From positions 18,128,501-18,192,500 of the forward strand of contig NC_135362.1 of NCBI RefSeq assembly GCF_051622035.1: a DNA stretch of 64,000 bases, written 5' to 3'. Positions within the stretch are counted from its first letter, which is position 1, and every line of letters starts with the position of its first letter. This document shows, one piece after another, positions 32,719 through 44,461 of the stretch. A program made the translations under genes and the position numbers. This DNA comes from Arctopsyche grandis (lineage: Eukaryota; Arthropoda; Insecta; Trichoptera; Hydropsychidae). The notes under the pieces are model-generated. The model was not told where the DNA came from, ran no database searches, and saw only the letters and a list, made by a program, of their open reading frames with translations.

Positions 32719-35700
32719 TTAAAAAGGCATCATGAGAGGGTCAGTCGGAGGAATATGTATTGTTGCAGCTAGTAGTGGTTGAACATGTCCCTCTTTTATT
32801 AATATAACTTTCAGAGATGGTCTTTCTTCTTGATTGTCATTGTTAGCTTCACAATCTTCAGCCGTTTCAGTCTGAGTTGTTGTGAATATTTCTTTTATTT
32901 GAGTTGCAAAAGTGTATGGACGTCCCGGAACTAGCATAGGAATCTATAAAATAAGTATGTCAACATTTTTAAATACGAAAACATTATTATACTATATTAA
33001 ACAGATGACTATGATCATAGATTAATTAAGAACAAAGAATACTTCGGACCTGAATATATGGAGTTGACACTTTATAATTATGACAATCAGTCACAAATAA
33101 AAGTGACAATTTTGCCACAGCTTTATCAACCGAAAGGTTTTCAATAAATAGATGAATATTAAACGTTGGTCCCAGTCCTTCAATCTACAAAAATAAATCC
33201 AATTTGTAGTTTTCAAACAAAGAATCGAATCAAAATTGAATGTATTTTCAATTTAAGAAACAAATTATTGTCGTATTTTTTCATCACAATATTTTTATTG
33301 TGATAATGCTATTTCATATTTAATAAACAATATATTATTATAATGTTTATGTAAAATTGGACCACATATTATACAATTGGATATATAAATATATCGGTTT
33401 ATATAAAATTGGAACGCTATCGTTTATTGCATTTGAGTTGTAAAAAAATCACCAAAAGTTTGAACATTTACAAAATATATAACCTTTGCAGATAACTTCA
33501 ATGGTTCTGACGAACCTATATTCAAGGAATTATTGGCATTTTGCATAGATTCCACTGTTGCTTTTGCTACATATAATCTTAATTGGCAGAGTTCTCGCTG
33601 GAAAGTTTCATGCATAGCTAAAAAAATGTTTAATAATATATTGTTTTAAAATAATATTTATTATATTATATTATATACAAAGCTTAAAAAAGATCATGTG
33701 TACGAATAAATTGTTCTCTTTCACGAGCTGCCTGCTCTAGAAATAGTTTAGACTTTTTTGGCACCAGCAAAGGACGAGCTTGTTGAGCAGCTGATAAAGA
33801 TGGGTGAGTTTTTTGCAAATCATTGATACTATTTACATTAAATTCAGCAGTCCTTTTCAATATCTTTAATCTAAGTCCTCCGTCTACAAACAGGAAAAAA
33901 CATAAAATGTAAACAAGTATATAAATATCAACGATTTACACATTATATTTAATTTACCTGAAGTGATCAAGACAAGAACATTTTCTTCTTGTCCTAATTG
34001 ACCAAACTTCATTACGGATACTGTATCTTCAATTTGATTATATTTAAAGGAAAAAAATTATATGAATTTTTTATTAACCTACATATATACATACAATAAA
34101 AAAGTATACATAATATGTAAACACCTTGAATTTGAAATAAATCGACAAGATTCTTTCCATTGTAGAATTGAATTAGACCACCCGTCATTGCGACTGCTAT
34201 TAAATTAACTCCCAAGTGTCCCAATTGCACTAAAGTTATTGTAGTCACTGTGTGAGGCAAGTTTAATGACCAATTTCTTTTACCCTGTCATAAAATAATA
34301 CACATTCACCATACATTCTAAGGTAATACATATTCTATTATTATAACAAGATAATAATAACAGTCATAATACTAATATGATTTTTAAAAATGGTAAGCAC
34401 CTTCTTGCTAAAACATTGTAATGTTTTATCCATACTTGCTACAACAATACTATTATCACCAGGAGTAATGATTAAACCTACAACTAACGATGATAACTGA
34501 ACTAAACATTTGCCCTCTAGCCATTCTCTTCGTAAAATGCAGATTGATCCTTCTCTATAATATTATTAGATCGGTTATTTATAAATAAATTTACAGAGTG
34601 ATATCATGAGAATATTAAAAAACAGCAGCCTTGCCTAGTTGCAATTATTATTCTAAATTCAACATCGAATAATCCAGATGATTGTATAATTGTAGGAGTT
34701 GCTTTTGTATTATGCACTCTAGCCTGAGAAAATTATTTGAAGAAAATAATAAAAAAGCAAAATTTTATTCAAAACATTATGAATAAAGATGGAAATTTTA
34801 TCACAACATATGTATGTATGTATGTATGACCCCCGAATAACTTTATATTATTTGCCTGATGACTGTAATTTAATTTAATTTATATTTTTATTTCTTCTCT
34901 ATTTTTTTAGGTTCAAATTTTGTGATAAAATTTCTGGAACTTGGGTTAATAATACATATGTTAAAAAAATAATACTTGATGCAAAATTGTAAACGTCTGT
35001 GGATCCAAAATGTTTATATCACCGTTTTCAGTTCCTAATATAAGACATGCCACTCCATCTTTGTCAATTGAATTCATATTCAAAGTCGTCATACACGTGA
35101 TGACTGAAGTTTTTTGCATTGGAAAATCGAAATGCTGTTTCACAAAGTTGATATATTTTTCAGGAGGCAACGATAATAAGTGTTGTGATTGAGCAGTTAA
35201 TGCTGAAAAAGGTACGTCACTTAATTTTTCAACTACTTTGATCAATGCTTCATCATCTTTTATATGTATATCAGACAACTAAAATACATTAAATAATGTT
35301 AATAACAAAAAATATTTACATATAGGCAATGCGAAATATTATATATAATTTAAATAACATATTACTTGGCGCCAAACTTCCAATTCTAGTGCAAGTATTT
35401 CTAGAGGTGGTAAATAAAATTTATAGAATAGTTTCATGTTTTTATATATATAAACGCTCGAGCACATTGATACTGCTATTACGGGCGGATTACGGGGTAG
35501 GGTTTCATTTGTAAAGAAACTTATTATACTTGTTGGTATATCTGGCAATATTATTTCATTTATTATTGATGTTCCCTTAAAAACCTGAAATATTATTGAA
35601 GATAAAATATATATTTCAATTTAGGAATAAAATGTTTTGTACGTAGTCATTAATAAAATCTATAAAATGAAGTTTTATAAATGAACCTTAAGTTTAGACA

Positions 35701-35940
35701 CATTATTTGTCAGACCCATATCTGCTACAACCAATTTGAAATCTAAATCACAATTCAAATCTGCAAATGCTACATTCATCGGTAATGTGCAAATATTGTG
35801 CTCGGTTGAACCTAAGACATCCAACCATCGTGACACTGGATTCAAATCACTATTCAAAATTCATTATAACAATCGTTTATTATCAAATTTAAAACATCAA
35901 CATTATACATTCACATATTATCATACCTGAGAGCATTCAT
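32719..35940 (-). CDS. BBS1: BBS1, BBSome subunit (Bardet-Biedl syndrome 1 protein)
   Basis: Twelve exons (minus): 35940-35927, 35849-35687, 35584-35366, 35278-34976, 34723-34635, 34554-34401, 34284-34125, 34026-33958, 33883-33704, 33617-33484, 33184-33050, 32943-32719; the frame is continuous for 614 aa (human about 593). Diagnostic blocks: RWLDVLG (10-16), FADLNCDLDFKLVVADMG, SSVYIYKNMKLFYKFYLPPL, VITCMTTLNMNSIDKDGVAC, CLILGTENGDINILDP (near 215), GLFDVEFRIIIATREGS (near 250), GLRLKILKRTAEF (near 400), RELCQLRL, IEGLGPTFNIHLFIEN (496 on). Residues about 10-430 form the seven-bladed propeller; the end is the GAE-like domain. It works in the BBSome, which carries membrane proteins in cilia and binds Arl6 through BBS1 in studied species. 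The neighbours are unrelated. An upstream X-box-like site suggests RFX control. Exon 5 ends in a GC donor. No broken residue noticed. Confidence 0.93.
34555..34634 (-). other. GC-AG intron in BBS1
   Basis: The 80-bp intron starts AG|GCAAGG and ends TTATAG|AGAA. The reading frame across it (IIIAT-R-EGSICILRR) matches the family only if GC is the donor; no GT nearby gives a usable joint. GC donors prefer a strong AG|GCAAG context, as here. Confidence 0.85.
35927..35940 (-). CDS. BBS1: BBS1 exon 1 (14 nt coding)
   Basis: AAACATGAATGCTCTCAG then GTATGA: codes MNAL plus the first two bases of Ser5, completed by T at exon 2 (acceptor GAATAG, phase 2). The 77-nt intron and the good ATG context make it preferable to a more distal start at 36607, which would need a LINE-like segment as exon. 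Confidence 0.75.
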
Positions 35941-36016
35941 GTTTAAAGAATATACTTGTACGTGTCAAAATATAACAGAACTTGACAAGTAGTCTATTTC
36001 TGTGTTTATATTTCAC

Positions 36017-36030
36017 GTTGTCAAGGATAC
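36017..36030 (-). promoter_or_regulatory. candidate RFX X-box of BBS1
   Basis: Minus strand GTATCC-TT-GACAAC: two half-sites with a 2-nt spacer, each one base from GTTRCC / GRNAAC consensus. It lies 77-90 bp upstream of the ATG, inside the short window where X-boxes of ciliary genes are found. BBS genes are classic RFX targets. Confidence 0.5.
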
Positions 36031-36223
36031 TTCAGTACAAAGATATGTAACAGTATATGCATATATCTGCATATATGTATGTATGTATGTGCAAAGATTC
36101 CTATTTATATGCATACATATGTGTATTTTGCAGAAAATGTATATAAAACACAATTATAATATAGCGTATGTAAATATTAATCTTAATTTATCTTAATCAT
36201 CCACAAAGGTATTCATTAAACTT

Positions 36224-36484
36224 TTAAGAAAACACTAACGTATCAGCGACTCTAATATACTCAGGATATTTATTATAAATCTGAGCACCTGTGGAAAACA
36301 CCTCTTTTTTATATAAGTGGTCTAAATTGCAAAGGGGACAAATAAACAAACAAATATTCATCTTTATTTGGTAGACGACCTGAGGTAAGATCAAACAACT
36401 CGTGCAAATAATATCTACAGAGTTTGATTTACAAAATGCTATTTTATTTAATAGCAAATTGTTAATTATACAAAATACAATCAA
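36224..36484 (-). pseudogene. LINE-like C-terminal remnant upstream of BBS1
   Basis: The minus frame ends LYKKEVFSTGAQIYNKYPEY, IRVADTLVFS-stop, like the ..FY.G..IYN.LP..IR.. block of LINE polyproteins. A related string is on the minus strand at about 46970-47060 (EGVFHRGVQIY). I first took this as a BBS1 exon because splice-like signals bound it. Confidence 0.45.
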
Positions 36485-36607
36485 AATAAATAATAAATTT
36501 AAATTGATAACTATGATATAACCTATATATGTATTTTAACACTCAATCTTAATTTAATTACATTTACCAGAGAGGTTTCCATTAACACTCTTCAAGAAGG
36601 CACTCAT

Positions 36608-37540
36608 GTTTTATTAATTTTAATAAATATGTAATATTTAATAAATATACATATGTCCTATACTTTTTATTTCAATATTTTAAGTGTATGTATGGATAAA
36701 ATATTTATTATACACTGGTGTTGTACCCAGTGAAATATTACATGGGTATTGGCATATTAAGTTATTAAATAAAAAAATTTCGAATCACAAAACTTCATCT
36801 ATTGTTACTACGTATGTATGTATGTACATAGATAAAGTAATAAAACAAATGTGCCGGTCCTGTGTTCTATCCGCACGCGGTCGAATTTTTTTCAAATGCC
36901 TTTTAAATATATTTAATTGTATAATATGCAAAAAAGGTAAAATCTACCTACCAACCTACATACATATAAACAATATAAAACACTAATAGAAAAATAACTT
37001 AAATAATTTTTTTAATGGATGGCGCTAAATGCTCATCAACTTAGCGCCATCTATTAGCCTAGAGCAAACATTGGGAGCAAACAGTATATATAGAAGTTTT
37101 TTTCTTTCGTTATTATATTCGTATATTATGTATAATATATTGTACGTTTTGTTGGCAGTGCTTTAGCTGTGACGTGCATATGTATGTCGAATCAAAACGA
37201 TTATTATAGTGCGGCGAGCGTTATCTTACACAAACACACATACACAAAGAAACACAGATTAACGATATTATATACGTATATGATTTGTAAAATTAAAGTA
37301 GTTATGCAAATTAGAATTACTTTTATAAACTGAAAAATTTCCTCACATTTTTACTGAAAGAAAAAATATGTAACGATGCATAGCATAGAAGCTTTTCCTC
37401 TTCAACTTTTTTTGAGTAACAAATACGGTGTGTTTTTACAAGATTTTCGTGGGTTCAAAATGAGAAAAATAAATTGAAAGGAATTATATTTTTAAAATAA
37501 AGTTTATTAATTAATAATAAGAATTTTTAAGGAATATAAA

Positions 37541-37613
<73 letters not shown>

Positions 37614-37620
37614 TATTATT
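36608..37620. other. BBS1 distal flank with hairpin and microsatellite
   Basis: 37018-37056 holds GATGGCGCTAA..TTAGCGCCATC, a perfect 11-bp hairpin. 37542-37610 is a (TA)n tract. No gene seen. Confidence 0.6.
37542..37610. repeat. (TA)n microsatellite
   Basis: About 34 TA units without interruption. Confidence 0.95.
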
Positions 37621-37639
37621 TTGGCAGAATTTATGCATA

Positions 37640-37727
37640 AAATCTCGATCACGGAACATCTGGCACCCAAAAACTCCATCAATCAAAAGCGAACATCGTA
37701 CTAACGAGAACTCGGGTATAAGATATT
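37640..37727 (-). repeat. dispersed repeat, inverted copy at 46865-46955
   Basis: The minus strand shares GAGTTCTCGTTAGTA.GAT, GGGTGCCAGATGTTCCGTGA and TC.AGATTTTA with 46865-46955. Unclassified. Confidence 0.65.
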
Positions 37728-37849
37728 CCGTTTTTCCGATTTTTGTGGCATGCGCGCGTTTGCAAATTTTACAATAATCCGTTTACCAAAATTACAAGCC
37801 ATTAAAGAACAACGCATGGCCGATAAATATCTATATTACGACTCTTTCG

Positions 37850-38077
37850 TTATTTGAACTCGGCAACGTAGTTTGCCGAACATATCCGATCGCAGTCGTC
37901 AAGTTGGTCGAGGGAATACTTAATTTTCTGTCTACATTTAGTCGGTGTAGGATTGTTGTGGGTGGTGGGCGTGCAGTTGCGCTGGACGCAGTTCTGTGTG
38001 TATTTGTGAACCGGGCAAGACTTTATACTCGATTCACCAACTCGAATTTCCGATTGCTGATTGCAAATTGCACTCAT
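37850..38077 (-). CDS. unrecognised 75-codon frame, candidate gene
   Basis: Starts at ATG in TTTCAATGAGTG and ends with a TGA. Residue use is balanced for an AT-rich genome: SAICNQQSEIRVGESSIKSC, VHKYTQNCVQRNC, KCRQKIKYSLDQLDDCDRIC; seven Cys, many Thr/Asn/Gln, no signal peptide or membrane segment. GC content is above its flanks. I do not recognise a family; it may be a whole small protein, an exon, or chance. Confidence 0.3.
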   Translation of the reverse strand: MSAICNQQSEIRVGESSIKSCPVHKYTQNCVQRNCTPTTHNNPTPTKCRQKIKYSLDQLDDCDRICSANYVAEFK

Positions 38078-38912
38078 TGAAACGGAGTCTTCAAAACCGC
38101 ATTATAATCGCATTCCAGCATCTTAGGTCATTCGGCCTCTCCTTGTGAACGTGGACGTGAAAATTGGAGGCGCGCCTCTTCGCACAGGTGAGATCCCTCT
38201 CGTCACATTATCATAACAAACCGTTGTCTCGTTTTAAATTTTCGGTTTTGGTGTTGCCATTATGCAAATTTCGCATACTAAGTATCTACAAATATACATG
38301 TTTACTTACGGTCACATTATAAGGTTGTATTATAATTGGATATGTGTATACGTATGCAAAGTATTCGATACGCGCTGAAAATACTCAGTGGTCAAAATTT
38401 TCATGTTCGTGGAAAAATCAATACCGCTTTTTTATTCTATACAAAAGCAGAATCGAAACTACTGGCAAATATTCGATTCTGCATTTTATTGTTGATTCAT
38501 TATTAATTTGTTACGCAGTCATTACGAAATTTTGTTTGCTTGTCGCTTTATTTAGTACGAAAAATTCGCCGATTCTCTATTTTTACTAGCCTCTTTTTTA
38601 ACTCATTACAAGGCTCTTCTATATTTCACATCGATCATTGGTCTGACAATATATGTATTATATCCTACATTCTTCCAATCGTTTTAAAACTTTGCCATTT
38701 TGCGCGGTTTGGTCAACGATAGATATTTAAATACACACGTTTAAAAATTCAAAAATTTTGTTTGGAATATGCTTAAGAAATTTTCATCAATACAAATTAT
38801 AATTATGATTTAGTAACTTCATAATGTACTATACGTATTTGTTTATTATTAGGCCTTAGCAACTTTGGTTCTACATATATACATTACCTAGCGCCCCCCG
38901 CTATTATGTATA

Positions 38913-39345
38913 TGTTACAGTCCAAGTGTACATTTAGTCTGTTCATGAATATACTAGTTTGTTTATACATGAACTAATCTGGCCAGTTTTAGTGTACACA
39001 AAATAACAAATTAACAAACGAACCAGTTTGTTCGTGCACAAACTATTAGGCTTATAAGTTCAAGTATTCTCAATCATTTGTCCTACCCTCTATGTATGTA
39101 TGTATGTATCCTTACCCGGGGTTGTAATATTTCATTTAAAATTAGCAGAAACAGGAATTGTATTGTGATTCCCTTTTAAATGCTTTGCGTTTTGACATCT
39201 CAAAAGTTTTGACAGCTAAAAGTTTCATGTGAAACCTGGTGATTCTGAAGATACCTTTTAACCACTTAAACTAAAACCAATAGTTCGTGTATGAACAAAC
39301 TAGTATGTTCATGAACAAACCGGAATAAACACTAATACTGTGACA
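38913..39345. mobile_element. TA-flanked MITE with 65-bp inverted repeats
   Basis: TA then TGTTACAGTCCAAGTGTACA.. CTAGTTTGTTYATRCA; right end reversed TGTCACAGTATTAGTGTTTA.. CTAGTTTGTTCATACA, then TA. The outer bases resemble the TGTTACAGT family, the inner TTTGTTCATGAAC repeats are its own. Confidence 0.75.
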
Positions 39346-39352
39346 TATATAC

Positions 39353-39746
39353 CGGTCTCTGTCACGAGCCCGAATGTGAAACGCCCGAAAACGCAAATAT
39401 CGGAAGGCAAAGATCGAAAATCGAAAGATCTTAAGTCGAAAGATAAAAAAAAGGGTGCATGGTAAACGGTTCATACTCACGTACATATTCACTTAATTTG
39501 CGCGAGCAGGATACAACAGGAACAAGAGGAACAGACTTTTCCTCCCGTATTGTGCGCGCGCAGAATTAGGGAGGAAAAGCCTGTTCCTCTTGTTACTGTT
39601 GTATCCTGCTCGCGCAAATTAAGTGAGTATGTACCGTTTACCATGCACCCTTTTTTATCTTTCGACTTAAGATCTTTCGATTTTCGATCTTTGCCTTCCG
39701 ATATTTGCGTTTTCGGGCGTTTCACATTCGGGCCCGTGAGGTAGAC
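39353..39746. mobile_element. large foldback palindrome
   Basis: Two arms of about 190 bp, nearly perfect: left GCCCGAATGTGAAACGCCCG, CGCAAATATCGGAAGGCAAA.. GCGCGAGCAGGATACAAC; right the reverse. The centre is near 39560 (TTTTCCTCCCGTATTGTGCG). Directly next to the preceding MITE. A partial copy at 18488-18590. Confidence 0.85.
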
Positions 39747-40911
39747 CCCATATATACATATATTTAAATATGTTTGATTTATTTAGGTTTTAGTTGGTAG
39801 CAAATTAGAAAATAGTGGGAGACTAGGAAAGGTTTAAAAAATGATCATTTATTGAAAAAAAAGTTTTTATCGTATTATTACTTTATAATATCTGTTTTTG
39901 AATCATTTTTGAACTGTTTGGTGTAATAATTTTTGTTCACAGTTCATTATCAATTTTCCATTTTCATTTTCCGTGTACTTACGCGTGTATTATTCATTAG
40001 TATTCCGTGTCACACTTTTGATATTTCCGTTATCTCAAACACTTGGTTTTTCCTTGCGGCTTCTCTACATATGTACATACATAAATACATACATTGTGCA
40101 TTTGTGTATTGACGTACATATGTACATGCCATTTGAACAATCAGTATCTAATCATTGTTTTATAGTGTCTTATAAAAATACATATGTACACAACTACACA
40201 TAAATACGAAAAAAAAAAATTATATTTAAGGTCAAATTTTATACATATACATAGTTTGATAGTCAACTTTCTTCGTCGATGATCATACTTTCTTCCGGCC
40301 AAGGTCAATACAGATTCGAAGATACGATTTATCGCCACTGACCAGTGTCCTGTAACTTTCACCCGGCCTCGGCGTGTTGATACGCATTTTGTAACAGCAA
40401 ATAATGACCGAATCTCTACTCGCGTATGTATTTCGGTGTTTGATTTGCCTTATGTGACTTGATTTTTGTTTGTGAGTTTGCCGAAGCCGAGATAAAATTT
40501 GCACGTCTTCCCAACCCACATTTTAGCTAGGCTTTGGCCAATCGTAATACAGGCACATGGATACGTGGCTGGAGACAATTGTGCAAACAGTTTTTTGTTG
40601 GTGGATCTAAAAAAAGCCAAAACACGAGTCGAATTAGATAAGAGGATCGTTTGGCCGATGACTTAACTAATGATTTACTTATCGTCTACCAGCTACACCA
40701 TTAAGACTAGTTTTCCTTCCGAACTTTTGACTAAGTAATGTCTGTTGATTCAGTATGTTTTTTTTATCGGACCAAATATGAAATGTTTATATAGATTACG
40801 ACATACATATCTAAAGCTACCTATAAATATTTAATGTTTTTAAAACGCCACGCTAAACTTAATTCACATTAAAATTCAAGTTGGGTTTGAATCATGTACG
40901 TGTGTATGAAC
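39747..40911. other. intergenic, one GC-richer island
   Basis: About 40265-40560 is more complex than its flanks (CACCCGGCCTCGGCGTG, GCCGAAGCCGAGATAAAA) with minus-strand frames of 73-78 codons but no known domain or clear splice pair. Confidence 0.4.
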
Positions 40912-41690
40912 CAGGGCTGTGGAGTCGGATCAAAATTTACCGACTCCGACTTTATTTTATGATTCGACTCCGACTCCGACTCAAACCTGAACGATTTTAA
41001 TAAGATAGACTTTTGTTGCCAACTAATAAATTTGTTTGTAATAAAAATAGCGATTTTCAAAATATAAAAAAAATATTAAAGGAATTAAAAAAATCTCTAA
41101 AAATTGACATGTAACCTAATTTATTGAATTATTGGTAATAAAATAGGTATTAATAAAACGTAAATACATTCATAGCGTATGTGTATAAATTTCATAGACA
41201 AATAAATCAATGCGAAAAATGAGAATAAAAAAAAAGTCTGAGACGGAGAAAACAATCGGTTTTGGCTACAAAACACCAAAATACGTGTAATTTAATGATT
41301 TTATTTATAATTAGTGTTTTTACCCGGCTTCGCTCGGTATTTGTAATATAAACTTGGCCAATCTAATAGTCAACATTTTATTAAATTTATTTGAATAGTT
41401 ATTTAAATTTATTTGAATACATATTCATTTAATTTTATCTACCAACCAAACAAACATTCAAAGTCTCTTTCGAAATTATATATTAAGAAGAAGAATAATT
41501 TGAAATCATGATTTTTATAAAAAAAATTATTAAATTTAAATTTATTATTTATTTACTTCAATACAATTGGAGACTCTAGTTGAAACATACCGTAATACTA
41601 TTAATTAAAGAAAATAATGAAAAGAAGTCGGTGTCAGTTGATATTTTACGGATCTGACTCCGCTTGAAATGATCCGACTCCACAGCCCTG
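40912..41690. mobile_element. hAT-type MITE (CAGGGCTGTGGAGTCGG), copy 1, with nested Helitron
   Basis: CAGGGCTGTGGAGTCGGATC .. GATCCGACTCCACAGCCCTG, flanked by GTATGAAC / GTATGTAC (7 of 8). Subterminal ACTCCGACTCCGACTC repeats. A Helitron sits at 41311-41488. Confidence 0.82.
41311..41488 (-). mobile_element. Helitron family 1 copy inside the MITE
   Basis: Minus strand TCTTAATATATAATTTCGAA.. GCGAAGCCGGGTAAAAACAC-TAA. The last G of CTAG has changed. The second MITE copy (43835-44453) lacks it at the same place. Confidence 0.7.
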
Positions 41691-43765
41691 GTATGTACTC
41701 ATGCATATCGACGCAAATCTTGCGACTACATATATACGTATATATGTACATAAATACATACATATGTGTGACCTCTTATCGCTCAAGAACAATACCTACC
41801 GAAATGCATGAATAATGATGCCATGGAGAAATTTCGCCACACCTTTTGCATTCATCCGACTTGGCATCAAATCAGATCGAACCATTTATTGTTGATACAA
41901 TAATTCCTTGTTGAAAAAAAGCCATAGTTATCTACTTTATCTCAATGCGAGTATAATAAGCACAGCTTTAGCACTGTTGAACTACATACATAATACACCG
42001 ATAATGTTCGGTGGACATTGTGCAACCGTATTCTGTTGTGATGAAACGTTTAAGGATATGGAATTCGTGGCCATCACAATTGCCGAACTTTCGATTCGTC
42101 AACTCAACTGGTTTAACCAGAAATTGCCTCACAGCTTTGCAAATTCATGAATGAAAATTTGTATGACGGCCATTCAGTTGACACTCTTTTATCTAATCAC
42201 ACATCAGTTCCGTTTTCAATTATAGAACAGTTCAAAATTGTTTTCAATCTGTGGAATCCCAAATTAAATATTCCCATATTTTATTTCTGAATTAACTTCA
42301 TCATTTAGTGTATATCCTTATACATACATATATGAAACGAGGACTACTCGACGGAGAACGTCAACGGAATCCAAACTTCAATCCATCATATACTATAAAT
42401 GGCATGATAAGACCAACTTTAGTTAACATTATTAATACCAGTGTCTAACGAATCCCATTGAAACTATACGGATTATATTTAAAATTCTAGATGAAATATT
42501 CGTGATATTATTTCAAGATGAGTGCAATCTCGTTATGAATAACAGAATATGACTCCATCGAGACTGTTTCAATCACAATCAATTTATATAAATATATATA
42601 AATAAATAACTACCTAAATATATGTATGTATTTGGTTCATATCCTATCATTTCTGATTATTCGATTTTCTTGTGGCTTTCTAGTTTTTTTTTTAAGATGT
42701 TTGTTATTTTTTTAAGGTTTTTTTCTGTCCGACGTTTTTATACACTTTGACACAAATGACAAACACATCCCACCCAGCAAATCTATTCACTAACTTTATA
42801 CGGGTTTAATTGGAGAAAAAGTTGAAACAATGCTCTTACTCCAGCTAAAAATATCTTAAGTTTGTACATATAAAATTACGCCATAGTATTGCCGATTGCG
42901 ACATAGTCGAAACTCGTAAGTGTTCTGATAGAACTCGTTTATAGAAAATCAAATTAATGCGCAAATTATGGATAGAACAGTAAAGCAATAACATGCGTAT
43001 AATATGGATCACTGTCATAAACTCATAACCGGTGTTCGGTCGGCTATCCGGCTCGACAGCATCCGATGATTTATAAACTGGGTTGGTCACCGTTGACTAT
43101 TATCACTTGAGACTGAGTAATCTCTAAATGCTTAATCTTATCTTGGAAATCATTGCAATTTATGCATTCGCATAAGAGTAAATCATTCGAAAGTATGCAT
43201 CGTCGTCGTCCATCAACGGGCCTACATTTGTATGTAAGTACAGTATTTACTGATTCATCCTGGTTCAGTTCGTTCAACTATCTTCTGCGGACATTTTGCG
43301 GATCTAATTTTTTATCACTTTCTCGTTCGTGAGAGATGTCGCTACTGTGCTGAAGTTAGTCACACACCGGTTTATCGACGATCCATTCCTACAAATAAAA
43401 ATAAAAAGCCCGCCCGCCTAGGGATGACTAATGTACGATATCACTTTCCTGTATATATAATATAAGGAAACCCTACTGAATATAAGCAATTACATCCTGT
43501 CTTGTTTGGAACTCGAGTTTGCGTGTAAATTTCGTAAACATAATACGTATGAAGTCTTTTAAAACACTCAATTCTAACGTATTTTTTTAAGAGAGTATGG
43601 AAAAAGCTATGTACATATGTGATATTCCATTGCTACTTAAATTGGAGAAGTTGATAAGAAATGTCATATCGATGATTGTACCAATGATGGAAATCAAATT
43701 TTATACATACATATGTGTATATATAATCTTTTAGTATAAAAATACCGCAAAAGTTTAGACTGAAT
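41691..43765. other. intergenic, nothing assigned
   Basis: An 80-codon plus frame (41908-42150: GGHCATVFCCDETFKDMEFV) and minus frames near 42845-43277 (CRPVDGRRRCILSNDLLLCE) look better than random in residue use but match no family I know. No convincing exon structure. Confidence 0.35.
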
Positions 43766-43807
43766 TACATTATGAAATACAAGTATGTGCTTGTATTTCA
43801 TAATGTA
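43766..43807. other. perfect 18-bp hairpin
   Basis: TACATTATGAAATACAAG, 6-nt loop TATGTG, CTTGTATTTCATAATGTA. Confidence 0.85.
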
Positions 43808-43834
43808 GCTACACTGTTTTTCTTACATTTTTAT

Positions 43835-44453
43835 CAGGGCTGTGGAGTCAGATCAAAATTTACCGACTCTGACACCGGTTTTAATTTATGATTCGACTTC
43901 GACTCCAACTTGAAAGATTTTAGTAAGATGGACTTTCTTTCCAACGTATAAAATTATTAGTAGTAAAAATAATAGTGATTTTCAAAATATGAAAAAATTA
44001 AAGGAATTAAAAAAATCACTAAAAATTTACATGTTAATTTTATAAATTTATTGAATTATTGGTAATGAAATAGGTATAAATAAACAGTAAGTACATTTAT
44101 AGTATATATGTACACACATATGTATGTATGTGTATGAATTTCATACACAAAAATTCAATTGAATAAAAAAATGAGAATAAATAAAAAAGTATGAGACGAA
44201 GGAAATAACGGTTTTGGCCAGAACACATCAAAATATGTGCAATTCGACGATTTTATTTATAATTTAATTTAAATTTATGATTTTATACTTTATAATAATT
44301 ATTAAATTTAAATTTATCAGTGGATTTAATTCAATAAAATTGACACATACCGTAATACTATTAATTAAATTATAAAGAAAGAGTCGGAAGTCGGTTGATT
44401 TTTTACGACTCCGACTCCGCTTGAAATGCTCCGACTTCGACTTCACAGCCCCA
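43835..44453. mobile_element. hAT-type MITE (CAGGGCTGTGGAGTCGG), copy 2, perfect 8-bp duplication
   Basis: CAGGGCTGTGGAGTCAGATC .. TTCACAGCCCCA, flanked by ATTTTTAT (43827-43834 and 44454-44461). Collinear with copy 1 outside the Helitron. Confidence 0.85.
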
Positions 44454-44461
44454 ATTTTTAT

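Noticed and set aside
36224-36607. Two-exon start of BBS1 (36607-36568 and 36288-36240), giving a 639-aa protein
   Set aside because: Frame and splice signals fit, but the second piece reads like a LINE C-terminal block and a simpler 14-nt exon at 35940-35927 supplies the start.
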